NCBI RefSeq assembly: GCF_024171885.1
Contig: NZ_JAMTCP010000017.1
Span: forward strand, 56,685 to 120,684
Reading direction: 5' to 3'
DNA length: 64,000 nucleotides
Origin: Streptoalloteichus tenebrarius
GTDB taxonomy: Bacteria > Actinomycetota > Actinomycetes > Mycobacteriales > Pseudonocardiaceae
Shown: positions 18,679 through 28,189 of the stretch, one piece after another
How the letters are laid out: each line of letters starts with the position of its first letter
Numbering within the stretch: the first letter of the stretch is position 1
Translations under genes and position numbers: made by a program
The notes under the pieces: generated by a model
What the model was told of the DNA's origin: nothing
The model's database searches: none
Seen by the model: the letters and a program-made list of their open reading frames with translations, nothing else

Positions 18679-19449
18679 TCAGTCGACCGGCACGAACCGG
18701 ACCCGGAACATGCTCGGCCAGTTCTTGCCCGTGACCAGGAACTGGTCGGTGCCGCGCACGGCCGCGACCCCGTTGAGCACGTCGGCGCCCGCCCGCTCGT
18801 GCGCCGGGAGCAGCCCGGACGCGTCGGCCACCCCGGTCACCCTTCCGGAGGCCGGGTCGATCCGCACGATCTCGTCGCTGCCCCACACGTTCGCCCACAC
18901 GGCCCCCGCGGCGCACTCCAGCTCGTTGAGCCGGGTCTGCTCCTCCCCACCGCGCCGCACCACGACCTGGCCGGTCGGCTCGAAGGTGGTCGGGTCGCGG
19001 AAGGCCAGGCGGGCCCCGCCGTCGCTCATCACCAGCCGGGAGCCGTCGAAGCACAGCCCCCAGCCCTCGCCGGCGTAACCGACCCGCCGCACCTCGGTGA
19101 GGCTGGCCCTGTCCCACTGCACGGCCACGCCCTCACGCCACGTGAGCTGCCAGATCCGGTCACCGACGACCGTGACGCCCTCGCCGAACAACGGTGGCGG
19201 CAGCTCCGCGCGCCGGCGCACCGCGCCCGTGGCCGGGTCGACCTCCCGCAACGAGGAGGCTCCGACCCGGCCGGTGCCCTCGTAGAGGACCCCGTCGGCC
19301 AGCTCCAGGCCCTGGGTGAACGCCGACCGGTCGTGCGGGAGCGTGGCGAGCACGTCCACGCGCAGCCGCGCGGGGGCGTCCGCGCCGGCGACGCCGCCGC
19401 ACGCGGTGAGCGCGAGCAACCCGGTCAGCAGGACAACGCGCCTCCGCAT
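18679..19449 (-). CDS. Glutaminyl-peptide cyclotransferase-like lipoprotein
   Basis: The 256-residue precursor has a signal with lipobox LTAC (Cys17), so it is likely an extracytoplasmic lipoprotein. The rest is a five-bladed propeller-like sequence of the plant-type glutaminyl cyclase family, with FTQGLEL, LYEGTGRVGASSLREVD, and LNELECAAGAVWANVW. The family forms N-terminal pyroglutamate on peptides. CAGGCT six bases before the ATG suggests a leaderless transcript. Confidence 0.87.
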   Translation of the reverse strand: MRRRVVLLTGLLALTACGGVAGADAPARLRVDVLATLPHDRSAFTQGLELADGVLYEGTGRVGASSLREVDPATGAVRRRAELPPPLFGEGVTVVGDRIWQLTWREGVAVQWDRASLTEVRRVGYAGEGWGLCFDGSRLVMSDGGARLAFRDPTTFEPTGQVVVRRGGEEQTRLNELECAAGAVWANVWGSDEIVRIDPASGRVTGVADASGLLPAHERAGADVLNGVAAVRGTDQFLVTGKNWPSMFRVRFVPVD

Positions 19450-19570
19450 GGCCCCAGCCTGGCACGTCGCCGGCGCCGTCGCCGCCGAGCGCGTCCGGGT
19501 GGCGCGGCCCTCACCCGGGAGGGCGGGCGGGGTGCGGGAGCGGCCGGGGAGGTGGGGCACAATCGGGGGC

Positions 19571-20446
19571 GTGACGCCAACGCCCACTTCGAGCGAGACC
19601 GGCTCGCCGGGTCGAGCCACGGTTGCCGGGGACGTCGGCGGCACGGGGGCCCACCGCGATCCGGATCCCGTGCTGGCCGGTGCGGTGGAGCTCGCCCGCG
19701 CGGCCGCCAGGGAGGAGGCCGGCGCCGACGGCGTGGGCGCGCACGTCGGAGCGCAGGCCGAGGACGACCCGGCCGGCGCCGCCGTCACTCACCTGTTCGA
19801 GGCGGTGCTGCCCGGCTACGCCGGCTGGCGGTGGGCGGTCACCGTCGCGTGGGCGGGTCCCGGCACGCCGGTGACGGTGAGCGAGGTCGTGCTGCTGCCC
19901 GGCCCCGACGCGCTGGTGGCCCCCGACTGGGTGCCGTGGCAGCAGCGGGTGCGCGCCGGGGACCTCGGCGTCGGCGACCTGCTGCCCACCGCGCCGGACG
20001 ACCCGAGGCTGGCCCCGGCCTACCTGGCCAGCGACGACCCGGCCGTGGAGGAGGTCGCGCGCGAGGTCGGCCTCGGCCGGCTGCGGGTGCTGTCCCGGCA
20101 CGGCAGGACCCTGGCCGCCGAGCGCTGGCACCGGGGCGACTTCGGGCCGCGCAGCGAGATGGCGCGCAGCGCGCCGGCCACCTGCGGCACCTGCGCCTTC
20201 TACCTGCCCCTCGCGGGCTCCCTGCGGGCCGCGTTCGGCGCGTGCGGCAACGAGTACGCCCCGGCGGACGGCCGCGTCGTGCACGCCGAGTACGGCTGCG
20301 GCGCCCACTCCGAGGCCGAGATCGACACGTCGCCGTCGGTGCCGGTCGCCGAGGTGGTCTACGACGACGCGGTGCTCGACGTCGAGCCGCTGCCGGCGGG
20401 CGTGGCGACCCCGGCGAGCGCCGGGACCGGCCCGCGGAACGCCTGA
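19571..20446 (+). CDS. DUF3027 protein
   Basis: The 291-residue soluble protein belongs to the actinobacterial DUF3027 family of unknown function. It contains cysteines in TCGTCAF, ACGNE and YGCGAH that look like a zinc ribbon, and a conserved AGWRWAVTV strand near the middle. The GTG start has CACAAT seven bases upstream and no ribosome binding site. It ends four bases before the large ATPase gene, so the two are almost certainly one transcription unit. Confidence 0.85.
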   Translation: MTPTPTSSETGSPGRATVAGDVGGTGAHRDPDPVLAGAVELARAAAREEAGADGVGAHVGAQAEDDPAGAAVTHLFEAVLPGYAGWRWAVTVAWAGPGTPVTVSEVVLLPGPDALVAPDWVPWQQRVRAGDLGVGDLLPTAPDDPRLAPAYLASDDPAVEEVAREVGLGRLRVLSRHGRTLAAERWHRGDFGPRSEMARSAPATCGTCAFYLPLAGSLRAAFGACGNEYAPADGRVVHAEYGCGAHSEAEIDTSPSVPVAEVVYDDAVLDVEPLPAGVATPASAGTGPRNA

Positions 20447-20450
20447 GCCC

Positions 20451-23400
20451 ATGACCGCCGACCCGTTCGGCACCGCCGCCCTGCGGGGCGCGGTGCTGGA
20501 CGCCTGGCGCGGGTCCCCGACGCGGTTCCGGGAGGACGCCAACGCCGAGGAGGACCTGCACTTCGGCGGCTACCGGGACCGGCTGCTCGTCGAGCTGGCG
20601 CAGAACGCCGCCGACGCGGCCGCGCACGCGGGGGAGCGGGAGCGGGGGCGGGTGCGGCTCGCGGTCGTCGACGGCGAGCTGCGGGTGGCCAACACCGGAG
20701 CGCCGCTGGACGCGGCCGGGGTCGCGGCGCTGGCGTCGTTGCGGGCCTCGGCGAAGCGCGAGTCGGGCACGGTGGGCCGGTTCGGCGTGGGCTTCGCCGC
20801 CGTGCTCGCCGCCACCGACGCGCCGAGGATCGTGTCCACCGGCGGCGGGGTGGCGTTCTCGGCGGAACGCACCAGGGCCGAGGTGGCCGGCGTTCCCGAG
20901 CTGGCCGACGAGCTGGCCGGCCGGGGCGGGGCCGTTCCCGTGCTGCGGCTCGTGTGGCCGGTGGAGCCGGGGGAGCCCCCGCCGCCCGAGGGGTTCACGA
21001 CCGAGGTGCGGCTGCCGTTGCGCCAGGACGTCGACGCGGACGCCCTGCTCGCGTCGTGCGCCGAGCAGGCGGGCGACCTGCTGCTCGCCCTGCCGGCGCT
21101 GGAGCGGATCGAGGTCGCCGACCGCGTGTGGTGGCGAGAGGGCGAGCTGGACACCGGGCGGGTGGTCGTCCACGACGGCGAGGACGCGACGCGGTGGCTG
21201 GTCCTGCGGCGGCACGGTCGCCTGGCTGAGCCGGCGCTGAGCGGGCTGGCGACCGAGGCCCGTGAGCGTCCAGAGTGGACGGTCTGCTGGGCGGTGCCGG
21301 TCGGCGGGGACGACGATCCGCGGCCGGTGACCGAGGACGTGCTGCACGCGCCGACCCCCACCGACGAGCGCCTGTCGTTGCCGGCCAGGCTGGTGGCCAC
21401 CCTGCCGGTGGAGCCGTCGCGGCGGCGGCTGCTGCCGGGACCGGCGACCGACGCGGTGCTCGACGCGGCTGCCGCCGCCTACCCAGACCTGGTGTTGGCG
21501 ACGCCGGCGGGGCGGCGCACCGCCCTGGTGCCCCTCCCCGACTTCCCTCTGTCCGAAGTGGACGGAGTCCTGCGCGGGCGCGTGCTGGAGGAGCTGCGGC
21601 GGGCGGAGTGGCTGCCGGCCGCGACCGGGGAGCGGCTGCTCGCGCCCTCGGTCGCGCGGGTGCTGGACGCCCCGGTGGACGAGCTGGCTCCGCTGCTGGC
21701 CGAGGTGGTGCCCGAGCTGGTGGCTCCGGAGTTCTCCGCCCCGGCGCACGCGCGGGCGCTCACGGCGCTCGGCGTCCCCCGGCTGACCCCGGCCGAGGTG
21801 GCGGCGGCCCTGGCCGGGCTGGACCGGGAGCCGGCGTGGTGGGCCCGGGTGTACGCCGCCCTCCTCACGTGGGTCGAGGCCGACCCGTCGGCGCGGGAGG
21901 AGCTGGGCGCGTTGCCCGTCCCCCTGGTGGACGGGCGGGTCGTCACCGGGCCGAGGGACGTCCTGCTGCCGGAGGCGGACCGCGCCGCGCTCGACGCCCT
22001 CTCTGGTCAGTCCACTGTGGACTACCCAGGGTTCGGTGCTCCCGACCTCGGCGGCCTGCGCGTCGCGCACCCCGACGCGGCGCACCCGTTGCTGGAGCGC
22101 CTTGGCGCCCGCCGCGCGGGACCGGCGGAGCTGCTGGAGGCGTTGCGGGAGCCGGTGGAGCGCGGCGTCGACGACGCCGAGGCGGGCGTCGACGCCGCTC
22201 CGCTCACCGAGACCGTGCTCCTGCTCGCCGACCGGGCCGGCCTGCGCCCCGGCGAGCTGCCGTGGCTGTCCGCGCTGGCCATGACCGACGCGGACGGCGA
22301 GGTCTGCCGGGCGGACGAGCTGGTCCTGCCCGGCTCGGCGCTGCTGGACGTGCTCGCCGAGGACGCTCCGCTGCGCGAGCTGTCCGAGGAGTACGCCCGG
22401 CGCTGGCCGGCCAGCCTGCTCACGGCCGTCGGCGTGCTGGACCGGTTCCCGCTGCTCGTCGACGAGACGCCCGGCGGCCCCGACCACGACCTGGCCGACG
22501 AGGAGGAGTGGTGGGCCAGCCGGCCGACGCCGCCGGAACGGCTCGTCGCCGTGCGCGACCTGGACCTGGTGGCCGAGGACGCGTGGCCGGCCGCCCTGCG
22601 GCTGCTGGCCGCCGACCCCGACACCCGGCGGGCGTTGCGCGAGCCCGGCTACACCACCTGGTGGCTGGCCCGGCACGCGCGTCTGGCCGGTCGCCCGCCC
22701 CGGCACTGGCGGCTGCCGGGGGCCGACGACCTCGCCGGCCTGTACGAGGTGATCCCGCCAGGGAGCGCCGCCGACCTCGACCCCGCGGTGCTGGTCGCCG
22801 CCGGCGTGCGGGAGCGGTTGGCGGTGGCCGACGCCGAGGACGCCGCCGACCTGGTGCGGCGACTGGGCGACCCGGACCGGCTGGTCGCGCCCGGTGTCGC
22901 CCTGCGCGCGCACACCGCCCTGGCCCAGGCCGTGGCCGACCGGGTCGTCGACCCGGCCGAGGTCGACCCTCCCGACAGGGTCAGGACGCTGACCGGGGCG
23001 GCCGTGCCCGCCGACGACGCCGTCGTGCTCGACGTGCCCTGGCTGCTGGGCGTCCTCGACCCCGGCCGGGTCGTGGCCGGTGGCCGCGCGGAGTCCCTGG
23101 CCGAGCTGCTCGACCTGCCCCTCGCCGCCGACGAGGTGGTCGGCGAGGTGCGCGGCGCGGGGCGGGAGCTGGACTGGTCCGACCTGGACGGCGTGGCCGA
23201 CGCGTGCGGGCTGACCGGCCGCGCCCTGCCCGAGGACCCGCTCGTGGTCCACGAGCGACTCGTGGTGCGGGTGGCCGACGGCGACGTCGCCGTGCCGTGG
23301 TGGGTCGACGACGACGGGGTGCTGCACGCCGTCGAGGACCCGACCGGGCTGTCCCGGGCGTTGGCGTGGGCGCTGGGCCGCTGGGACGACCGGCACCTGC

Positions 23401-23456
23401 TCGCCGCGCTGCTGGCCGACCCGCACGGGCCGTCCCCGGTCACCTACCTGGGCTGA
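20451..23456 (+). CDS. Sacsin-like GHKL ATPase protein
   Basis: This 1001-residue protein starts with an Hsp90/sacsin-type ATP-binding domain (about 1-230): the N-box ELAQNAADAA (48-57), VANTGAPLD (79-87) and the glycine-rich lid GRFGVGFAAVL (109-119). The remaining 770 residues are Leu, Val, Asp and Glu-rich with no recognised domain. Sacsin-like repeats in eukaryotes act in protein quality control, and in bacteria such proteins have been linked to defence or chaperoning; neither can be assigned here. It is coupled to the DUF3027 gene. Confidence 0.85.
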   Translation: MTADPFGTAALRGAVLDAWRGSPTRFREDANAEEDLHFGGYRDRLLVELAQNAADAAAHAGERERGRVRLAVVDGELRVANTGAPLDAAGVAALASLRASAKRESGTVGRFGVGFAAVLAATDAPRIVSTGGGVAFSAERTRAEVAGVPELADELAGRGGAVPVLRLVWPVEPGEPPPPEGFTTEVRLPLRQDVDADALLASCAEQAGDLLLALPALERIEVADRVWWREGELDTGRVVVHDGEDATRWLVLRRHGRLAEPALSGLATEARERPEWTVCWAVPVGGDDDPRPVTEDVLHAPTPTDERLSLPARLVATLPVEPSRRRLLPGPATDAVLDAAAAAYPDLVLATPAGRRTALVPLPDFPLSEVDGVLRGRVLEELRRAEWLPAATGERLLAPSVARVLDAPVDELAPLLAEVVPELVAPEFSAPAHARALTALGVPRLTPAEVAAALAGLDREPAWWARVYAALLTWVEADPSAREELGALPVPLVDGRVVTGPRDVLLPEADRAALDALSGQSTVDYPGFGAPDLGGLRVAHPDAAHPLLERLGARRAGPAELLEALREPVERGVDDAEAGVDAAPLTETVLLLADRAGLRPGELPWLSALAMTDADGEVCRADELVLPGSALLDVLAEDAPLRELSEEYARRWPASLLTAVGVLDRFPLLVDETPGGPDHDLADEEEWWASRPTPPERLVAVRDLDLVAEDAWPAALRLLAADPDTRRALREPGYTTWWLARHARLAGRPPRHWRLPGADDLAGLYEVIPPGSAADLDPAVLVAAGVRERLAVADAEDAADLVRRLGDPDRLVAPGVALRAHTALAQAVADRVVDPAEVDPPDRVRTLTGAAVPADDAVVLDVPWLLGVLDPGRVVAGGRAESLAELLDLPLAADEVVGEVRGAGRELDWSDLDGVADACGLTGRALPEDPLVVHERLVVRVADGDVAVPWWVDDDGVLHAVEDPTGLSRALAWALGRWDDRHLLAALLADPHGPSPVTYLG

Positions 23457-23469
23457 CGGCGCGGCGTCC

Positions 23470-23545
23470 CCGGTCAGTCGGCGTCGGTGTCATCAGTCGG
23501 TGTCGGTGCCGTCATTCGGTGTCGGTGTCGTCAGTCGGCGCCGGC
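23470..23545. repeat. Short degenerate tandem repeats between convergent genes
   Basis: Overlapping copies of GTCGGTGTC and CAGTCGGCGTCGG run from just after the ATPase stop into the 3' end of the pentapeptide gene. They are imperfect and vary in spacing. Confidence 0.6.
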
Positions 23546-24198
23546 CAGTCGGCGTCGGGGCCGGCGAACGACGAGCGTTGCCGGGGAAGCCGGTCGGGCA
23601 GCACCGTCGGTCGCGCCCCGTGCTCACTGAGCCAGCGTCGCAGCTCCTCGGCGTGCAGGTCGTGGTCCCCGACGTGGGTCGGCCCGGAGAAGGTCCCCGT
23701 CAGGCCGTGCACCACCGTGTTGTCGTCGATCCAGACGTCGAAGACCACGTCGTCCAGCCGCGCGTTGGTCAGGTCGGCGCCCCGCAGGTCGACCCGCTCC
23801 AGCCGGCAGTGGTCCAGCCTGGCCGAGCGCAGGCTGACGTCCCTGGCGGTGGCGCCCCAGCAGGAGGCGTCGTGGAGGTCGGCGTGGTCCAGGCGCGCCC
23901 CGGTGAGGTCGGCGCTGTCCAGCTCGGCGGCGACCATCGTGGCGTCCCTGAGGTCGGCGACGGTGAGCCGCGCCCCGTTGAGGTGGGCGCCGGTCAGGTC
24001 GGCGCCGGCGAGGACGACGCCGCGCAGGTCGCTGTCGTTGAGCCAGGCCCCCGCCAGGTCCGCCCCGGACAGGTCGGCTCCCCGGAAGTCGAGGTCGTCG
24101 GCGAACAGCGCGCCCCTGGGCTCGGCCAGCCACGCCTGGAGCGCCCGGGTCGCGTCCGGGTCCTCCGGCCAGCTCCTGACCGCGCGCCTGGCGCCCAT
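23512..24198 (-). CDS. Pentapeptide-repeat protein
   Basis: The 228-residue protein has about 20 tandem A(D/N)LXX units between residues 28 and 155 (for example DLDFRGADLSGADLAGA), which fold into a right-handed quadrilateral helix. A C-terminal segment without repeats follows. Some relatives mimic DNA and protect gyrase from quinolones; many have no known role. ATG at 24198 was chosen, with a GTG at 24225 as alternative. It converges on the sacsin-like gene. Confidence 0.88.
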   Translation of the reverse strand: MGARRAVRSWPEDPDATRALQAWLAEPRGALFADDLDFRGADLSGADLAGAWLNDSDLRGVVLAGADLTGAHLNGARLTVADLRDATMVAAELDSADLTGARLDHADLHDASCWGATARDVSLRSARLDHCRLERVDLRGADLTNARLDDVVFDVWIDDNTVVHGLTGTFSGPTHVGDHDLHAEELRRWLSEHGARPTVLPDRLPRQRSSFAGPDADWPAPTDDTDTE

Positions 24199-24326
24199 GG
24201 CAACACCGCCCCTCGCCGTCGCCACGAGTACACACCGGCTCGGAGGAGCGCGCGCGGCGTCGCGGAGGACCGGGCCGACGCCTCAGCACGACCGCGCGGA
24301 CGGCGGGGAGAGGAGGGGACGGGCGG

Positions 24327-24674
24327 TCAGAGTCCCTGTTGCGCGCCCCGCGAGCCGCGGCGGACCGCCGCCCGCTGCCACCGGATGACCAGCAGGCCGA
24401 GGCCGCCCAGCAGCCAGCCGGTGAGCGAGGTCCAGAACCACACGCCCGGACCCGCGCCCAGCACCACCTGGGTGACAAGGAGGACACAGAACGTCACGAA
24501 CCACGCGGCGCTGCCCACGAACACCAGCGGATCGGGGTTCACCAGGGTGCGGGGCAGCGGAGGCAACGCCCGGAGTCCACCGGCCGCCGAGGAGCCCTCA
24601 CCCGCCCGATCGGGGGCAACGCCGCCCGGCTCCGTGGGCGTCGCACCCGGGTCGCGTTCGCTCGCCTGCACCAC
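24327..24674 (-). CDS. DUF2530 membrane protein
   Basis: The 115-residue protein has two membrane helices (about 50-72 and 78-98) after a Pro-rich start, matching the DUF2530 family (position of Rv0879c). The function is unknown. GTG at 24674 has TAGCCT (24682-24687, minus strand) seven bases upstream and no ribosome binding site. It is divergent from the purine permease gene. Confidence 0.83.
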   Translation of the reverse strand: MVQASERDPGATPTEPGGVAPDRAGEGSSAAGGLRALPPLPRTLVNPDPLVFVGSAAWFVTFCVLLVTQVVLGAGPGVWFWTSLTGWLLGGLGLLVIRWQRAAVRRGSRGAQQGL

Positions 24675-24721
24675 GTCAGGCAGGCTACCTGCCGCAACGA
24701 TTACCACTAACGGGGGAGAGG

Positions 24722-26185
24722 ATGGCGAGCACCTCCACCGCCCGCTCCGGACTGGACCGCTTCTTCCGGATCTCCGAGCGCGGCTCCACCATCGGCCGCG
24801 AGGTCCGCGGCGGCGTGGTCACGTTCGTGACCATGGCCTACATCATCGTGCTGAACCCGCTGATCCTGGGCAGCTTCTCCGCGGACGACCCGGGGGCCAA
24901 GCGCGACCTGCTGGGCCACGTCCTGCCCGTGCCGCAGGTCGCGGCGGTCACCGCCCTGGTGGCCGGGGTCATGACCATCCTGTTCGGCCTGGTCGCCAAC
25001 TACCCGTTCGCGATCGCCACCGGCCTGGGCATCAACACGCTGCTGGCGGTGACCATCGCCCCGCAGATGACCTGGCCCGAGGCGATGGGCCTCGTCGTCG
25101 TGGACGGCCTGATCATCCTGCTGCTGGTGGCCACCGGCTTCCGCACCGCCGTGTTCAACGCGGTGCCGGCGGAGCTGAAGGCGGCCATCTCGGTCGGCAT
25201 CGGGTTGTTCATCTGCCTCATCGGCCTGGTCGACGCCGGGTTCGTCCGCCGCGTCCCCGACGCCGCGAACACCACCGTGCCGGTCGGGCTGGGCATCAAC
25301 GGCTCCATCGCGTCCTGGCCCACGGCCATCTTCGTGTTCGGGCTGCTCCTGACCGGCGTGCTGGTCGCGCGGCGGGTCAGGGGCGGGCTGTTGATCGGCG
25401 TGCTCGGCACCACCGTCCTGGCGATCGCGCTGGAGGCGGTCGTCAACGTCGGCCCGTCGCACGGCAGCAACGCCAAGGGCTGGAACCTGGGCTACCCGGC
25501 GCTGCCGGACAAGGTCGTGGACCTGCCGGACCTGTCGCTGTTCGGCGACGTCTCGTTCGGCGCGTGGACCCGGCTGCCGGCGATCACCGTGGCGCTGCTG
25601 GTGTTCACGCTCGTGCTGGCGAACTTCTTCGACGCGATGGGCACCATGACCGGCCTCGGCAAGGAGGCCGGGCTGGTGGACAAGGACAACCAGTTGCCGG
25701 GTGTCGGCAAGGCGTTGTTCGTGGAGGGTGTGGGCGCGGTCGCCGGCGGTGTCGGCTCGGCGTCGTCCAACACCGTCTTCGTGGAGTCGGCCGCCGGCAT
25801 CGCCGAGGGCGCGCGCACCGGCCTGGCCAACGTGGTCACGGGCGTCCTGCTGCTCGCCGCGATGTTCCTGACCCCGCTCTACCAGGTGATCCCGGTGGAG
25901 GCCGCCGCGCCCGCGCTGGTCGTGGTGGGCGCGCTGATGATCGGCCAGATCCGGGAGATCGACTTCTCGGACTTCACGATCGGCCTGCCCGCGTTCCTCA
26001 CCATCGTGGTGATGCCGTTCACCTACTCGATCGCCAACGGGATCGGCGCCGGCTTCATCAGCTACGTCGTGTTGCGTTCCGCCACGGGCCGGGCGCGCTC
26101 CGTCCACCCGCTCATGTGGGTGGTGGCGGTGGCCTTCGTCGCCTACTTCGCCATCGGTCCGATCCGCGCCGCGTTCGGCGCCTGA
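24722..26185 (+). CDS. NCS2-family purine permease (AzgA/PbuG type)
   Basis: The 487-residue membrane protein has about 13 helices and the motifs of the adenine/guanine/hypoxanthine branch: VTFVTMAYIIVLNP near the N-terminus, GLGINTLLAVTIA, ANFFDAMGTMTGLG and a SSNTVFVESAAGIAEGARTG loop. It should import purine bases with protons. The ATG has a GGGGGAGAGG ribosome binding site directly upstream, in contrast to its leaderless neighbours. Confidence 0.93.
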   Translation: MASTSTARSGLDRFFRISERGSTIGREVRGGVVTFVTMAYIIVLNPLILGSFSADDPGAKRDLLGHVLPVPQVAAVTALVAGVMTILFGLVANYPFAIATGLGINTLLAVTIAPQMTWPEAMGLVVVDGLIILLLVATGFRTAVFNAVPAELKAAISVGIGLFICLIGLVDAGFVRRVPDAANTTVPVGLGINGSIASWPTAIFVFGLLLTGVLVARRVRGGLLIGVLGTTVLAIALEAVVNVGPSHGSNAKGWNLGYPALPDKVVDLPDLSLFGDVSFGAWTRLPAITVALLVFTLVLANFFDAMGTMTGLGKEAGLVDKDNQLPGVGKALFVEGVGAVAGGVGSASSNTVFVESAAGIAEGARTGLANVVTGVLLLAAMFLTPLYQVIPVEAAAPALVVVGALMIGQIREIDFSDFTIGLPAFLTIVVMPFTYSIANGIGAGFISYVVLRSATGRARSVHPLMWVVAVAFVAYFAIGPIRAAFGA

Positions 26186-26191
26186 GCCAGC

Positions 26192-26260
26192 GCGTTCCCG
26201 GCCGCCCTCCCGGCGGGGCGGCGTGTCATGACGCCTTCCGCCGCGGGCGGCCGGGAACGC
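26192..26260 (+). terminator. Hairpin terminator after the purine permease gene
   Basis: Two perfect 15-base arms (26192-26206 and 26246-26260) flank a smaller GC-rich hairpin. The structure starts six bases after the permease stop and precedes the MarR promoter. Confidence 0.7.
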
Positions 26261-26302
26261 TCAAGATCCACACGGAGGCAGATCGTGAGGTACGCTAAGG
26301 AT

Positions 26303-26737
26303 GTGTCGGACGTGGAGGAGCCCGAGCCGTCGCTGGCCAGCCGCCTGCGACTGGCCGTGGTCCGCCTCAACCGGCGTCTGCGGGCGCAGCGCACCGACTC
26401 GTCGGTGACACTGACCCAGATCTCGGCGCTGTCCTGCCTGTACAACTGGGGTCCGCTGACCCCGGGCGAGCTGGCCGCCAAGGAGGGCGTGCAGCCCCCG
26501 TCGATGACCAGGGTGATCGCGGCGCTTGAGGAGCACGGGTTCGTGACCCGCCGCCCGCACCCGACCGACGGCCGCCAGGCGATCGTCGAGGTGACCGACG
26601 AGGGACGCCGGTTCGTCAGGGCCGAGGTCTGCGCCAGGGAGCGCTGGCTGGACCAGCGGCTCGCCGCGCTCGACACCGAGGAACGGGCGGTGCTCACGCG
26701 CGCCGCGGAGATCATCGACAGGATGGCGGGGCAGTAA
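26303..26737 (+). CDS. MarR-family transcriptional regulator
   Basis: The 144-residue protein has a MarR winged helix: LTPGELAAKEGVQPPSMTRVIAALEEHGFV is the DNA-reading helix region and RRPHPTDGRQAIVEVT the wing. It equals Rv0880 by position. TACGCT (26291-26296) is six bases before the GTG start, so the message may be leaderless, though AAGGA overlaps the same gap. The MFS gene begins three bases after its stop, so the regulator probably controls its own operon with that exporter. Confidence 0.9.
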   Translation: MSDVEEPEPSLASRLRLAVVRLNRRLRAQRTDSSVTLTQISALSCLYNWGPLTPGELAAKEGVQPPSMTRVIAALEEHGFVTRRPHPTDGRQAIVEVTDEGRRFVRAEVCARERWLDQRLAALDTEERAVLTRAAEIIDRMAGQ

Positions 26738-26740
26738 CGA

Positions 26741-28189
26741 GTGACTTCCACGGGTGGTCAGGGAATCCAGCGGATCGACGACACCCACCCACCCGACGTC
26801 AGCTCCCCCACCCGTCCCGGCGGTAGCACCGCGCCACCGTCGGCCACCACGTCACCCACCAGCCCGCCGGCCGGGCCGACGTCCGGCCACGCGCCGCGCC
26901 CGGCCCCGGAAGACACCCGGCGGGGCGGCCGAGGCGGGATGTTCGCCTCGCTCCGGGTGCGCAACTACCGGCTCTTCGCCTCCGGCCAGGTCGTCTCGCT
27001 CGTCGGCACCTGGATGCAGCGCGTCGCCCAGGACTGGCTGGTGCTCCAGCTCTCCGGCGGCAACGCGCTCGCGCTCGGCGTCGCGGCCGCCCTCCAGTTC
27101 GCCCCGACCCTGCTGCTCTCGCTGTGGGCCGGCGTCCTCGCCGACCGCTACGACAAGCGCAGGCTGCTGATCGTCATCCAGGCGGGCATGGGCCTGTCCG
27201 GCCTCGTGCTCGGCCTGCTCGACGTGGCGGGCACCGTCCAGCTCTGGCACGTCTACGCGCTGTGCGTCGCGCTCGGCGTCTTCAGCGCGCTCGACACCCC
27301 GGTGCGCCAGGCCTTCGCGCAGGAGATGGTCGGCCCCGACCAACTCGCCAACGCCGTCGCGCTGAACGCCATGACGTTCAACGTCGCGCGCATCGTCGGC
27401 CCCGCGGTCGCCGGCGTCGCGATCACGATGGTCGGCACGGGCTGGGTGTTCCTCATCAACGCGGCGACGTTCGTCGGCGTCCTCACCGGCCTGTTCCGGA
27501 TGGACCCCGCGCGGCTGTTCCGCGGCCAGCCGGCGCCCCGGCGGCGGGGCCAGATCAGGGAGGCCCTGCGGTACGTCCGCGCGAGGCCCGACCTGGTCGT
27601 GGTGATGACGCTGGTGGGTCTGGTCAGCACCTTCGGGCTCAACTTCCAGACCACGCTCGCCTACGTGGCCAGCGACGTGTTCCAGCGGGACGCCGACGGC
27701 TACGGGCTGCTGTCCACGATGCTGGCCGTCGGCACGCTGACCGGCGCGACGCTCGCCGCCCGGCGCAGCACGCGGGGGCGGCCGAGGATGCGGCTGCTCA
27801 TCGGCGGCGCGCTCGCGTTCGGGCTGCTGGAGGCGGCGGCCGGCGTCATGCCGTCCTACCTCGCGTTCGCGGCGTTGCTCGTGCCGACGGGCGCGGCGAC
27901 CCTGACCTTCACCACGACCGCCAACGCGACCGTCCAGCTCTCCACGGACGCGGCGATGCGGGGCAGGGTCATGGGCCTCTACCTGCTGATCTTCATCGGG
28001 TGCACGCCGGTGGGCGGCCCGCTGATGGGATGGGTCGGCGACCACTACGGCGGCCGCGCGCCCCTGGTCCTGGGCGGACTGTTGTCGGCCCTGTCCGCGC
28101 TGGCGTGCGGGATCGTCCTCGCCCGCAGGGGTGGCTTCCGCCTGAGGTTGCGGCGCTGGTCGGACTTCCGGGTGGTGCGCCGGCCCTGA
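26741..28189 (+). CDS. MFS transporter (MFS_3/EntS-like)
   Basis: The 482-residue protein has a disordered Thr/Pro-rich N-terminus (about 1-65) and about 12 membrane helices. The early SLRVRNYRLFASGQVVSLVGTWMQ and VLADRYDKRR motifs mark the MFS_3 group, whose members export siderophores and drugs. It is translated with the MarR regulator three bases upstream, so efflux of a compound sensed by that regulator is likely. Confidence 0.9.
   Translation: MTSTGGQGIQRIDDTHPPDVSSPTRPGGSTAPPSATTSPTSPPAGPTSGHAPRPAPEDTRRGGRGGMFASLRVRNYRLFASGQVVSLVGTWMQRVAQDWLVLQLSGGNALALGVAAALQFAPTLLLSLWAGVLADRYDKRRLLIVIQAGMGLSGLVLGLLDVAGTVQLWHVYALCVALGVFSALDTPVRQAFAQEMVGPDQLANAVALNAMTFNVARIVGPAVAGVAITMVGTGWVFLINAATFVGVLTGLFRMDPARLFRGQPAPRRRGQIREALRYVRARPDLVVVMTLVGLVSTFGLNFQTTLAYVASDVFQRDADGYGLLSTMLAVGTLTGATLAARRSTRGRPRMRLLIGGALAFGLLEAAAGVMPSYLAFAALLVPTGAATLTFTTTANATVQLSTDAAMRGRVMGLYLLIFIGCTPVGGPLMGWVGDHYGGRAPLVLGGLLSALSALACGIVLARRGGFRLRLRRWSDFRVVRRP

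Noticed and set aside
19839..23426. 1195-codon open frame antisense to the sacsin-like gene
   Set aside because: It has no family match and a His/Gln/Arg/Gly/Pro composition typical of a GC-rich antisense frame. The plus-strand gene has clear ATPase motifs.
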